From NCBI RefSeq assembly GCF_030815855.1, contig NZ_JAUSXG010000001.1:3844001-3908000 (forward strand): a stretch of DNA of 64,000 nt, in the 5' to 3' direction. Made by a program: the position numbers and the translations under genes. Position 1 is the stretch's first letter, and the number at the start of each line of letters is the position of its first letter. The stretch is from Variovorax paradoxus (GTDB lineage: Bacteria; Pseudomonadota; Gammaproteobacteria; Burkholderiales; Burkholderiaceae_C). This document shows, piece after piece, positions 63,393 through 64,000 of this stretch. Below the pieces are notes generated by a model. It worked only from the letters and a program-made list of their open reading frames with translations, had not been told where the DNA came from and did no database searches.

Positions 63393-64000
63393 ATGCCATC
63401 ACGCCGCACTCTTCTCGCCTTCGGGCTCGCATCGACCGCCATGCTGACCGCTTGCGCCACAGCGCCTTCGCCCTCGTACGCCGAGCGCCCGCCGATCGTC
63501 TTCATGCACGGCAACGGCGATTCGGCCGCGCTTTGGCTGACGACGATCTGGCGCTTCGAGTCGAACGGCTGGCCGCGCGACCGGCTCTTCGCGGTTGACC
63601 AGCCCTATCCGCTGGCGCGCGACGACGATGCCGTGGCGCAGCCGGGCCGCAGTTCGACCACCGATTCGGCCGTCTTCCTGAAGGGCGAGGTCGACAAGGT
63701 GCTGAAAGCCACGGGTGCCGGCAAGGTGGTGCTGATCGGCAATTCGCGTGGCGGCAACACCATTCGAAACTACGTGCAGAACGGCGGCGGCGCGGCCGTC
63801 GTGAGCCACGTGGTGCTGGGCGGCAATCCGGCACACGGCATCTGGGCCGTGAAGGGCTTCCGCGAGAACAACGAGTTCTCGGGGCTCTCGGGGTTCATGC
63901 AGCAGCTCAATACGCCGAAGGGGCCGAACGGCGAGGAGGTCACGCCGGGCGTGAAGTGGCTCACGCTGCGTTCCGACAACAACGACAAGTACGCACAGCC
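63393..64000 (+). CDS. Lipase-like alpha/beta-hydrolase lipoprotein, C-terminus cut by window edge
   Basis: The frame is open from ATG 63393 (AGGAAC upstream) to the window end, so the protein is incomplete (202 codons visible). The N-terminus is a signal with the lipobox LTAC (C21) and a twin-arginine-like SRRTLLAFG. PPIVFMHGNGDSAALWL is the oxyanion loop and VVLIGNSRGGNTIRNY holds nucleophile S118. It resembles bacterial lipases and extracellular esterases. The rest of the triad lies beyond the window. Confidence 0.85.
   Translation, partial: MPSRRTLLAFGLASTAMLTACATAPSPSYAERPPIVFMHGNGDSAALWLTTIWRFESNGWPRDRLFAVDQPYPLARDDDAVAQPGRSSTTDSAVFLKGEVDKVLKATGAGKVVLIGNSRGGNTIRNYVQNGGGAAVVSHVVLGGNPAHGIWAVKGFRENNEFSGLSGFMQQLNTPKGPNGEEVTPGVKWLTLRSDNNDKYAQ

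Overview
The window is GC-rich, densely coded bacterial DNA. Its gene content points to a betaproteobacterium of the Comamonadaceae, most likely Variovorax or a close relative. The signs are three intact tripartite-tricarboxylate (Bug/TctC) receptors plus a broken fourth, many LysR regulators each paired with a catabolic gene, a rpmB-rpmG pair, a complete livHMGF block, and an IS481-family element. The genus is inferred from content, not from a search. No gap between called genes exceeds 300 bases; the larger gaps (about 150-240 bases) hold promoters, hairpins or candidate operators, listed below.

Layout. 1-3.1 kb: a PAS histidine kinase and LuxR-type regulator upstream of a truncated nitrate-type ABC receptor. 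3.2-8 kb: DUF1348 and TetR genes diverging from a shared operator, then a LysR regulator, an FMN 2-hydroxyacid dehydrogenase and an MHS-type transporter. 8-13.7 kb: a Bug pseudogene, a secreted hydrolase, LysR plus Bug, a glycolipid-binding-like protein and a YiiX-like hydrolase. 13.7-14.9 kb: a probable polymorphic toxin (CdiA-CT RNase A type) with its CdiI-type immunity gene. 15-19.4 kb: DinB, a TIGR02117-like protein, topoisomerase IB, a degenerate kinase-like gene and DUF3606. 19.5-29 kb: an acyl-CoA catabolic island (CoA ligase, Bug receptor, a two-domain acyl-CoA dehydrogenase fusion, a second dehydrogenase, MmgE/PrpD, LysR, SDR).

29-46.6 kb is mostly core metabolism: queF, a hydrolase, a prolyl-4-hydroxylase-like gene and yaaA in a tight minus-strand run; valS and galU; cysM-NUDIX-TusA; tRNA-Leu(CAA); AraC and DUF4242; an epimerase; a flavin/2Fe-2S reductase with a Bug receptor; and livHMGF, in which livF carries a one-base frameshift. 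46.8-54 kb: rarA, lolA, ftsK, a Crp/Fnr regulator, trxB, rpmB and rpmG. 54-64 kb: a fatty-acid desaturase, rsmB, an M48 peptidase, DUF1653 with an IS481 copy inserted exactly at its stop codon, an I78 inhibitor-like lipoprotein, purN, a two-gene acyl-CoA dehydrogenase pair and a truncated lipase-like lipoprotein.

The most unusual items are the orphan toxin/immunity pair, the fused versus split acyl-CoA dehydrogenases (same two modules, opposite order), the livF frameshift, the IS481 insertion whose CTAG target supplies stop codons to both flanking reading frames, and several clean palindromes that look like unassigned operators.
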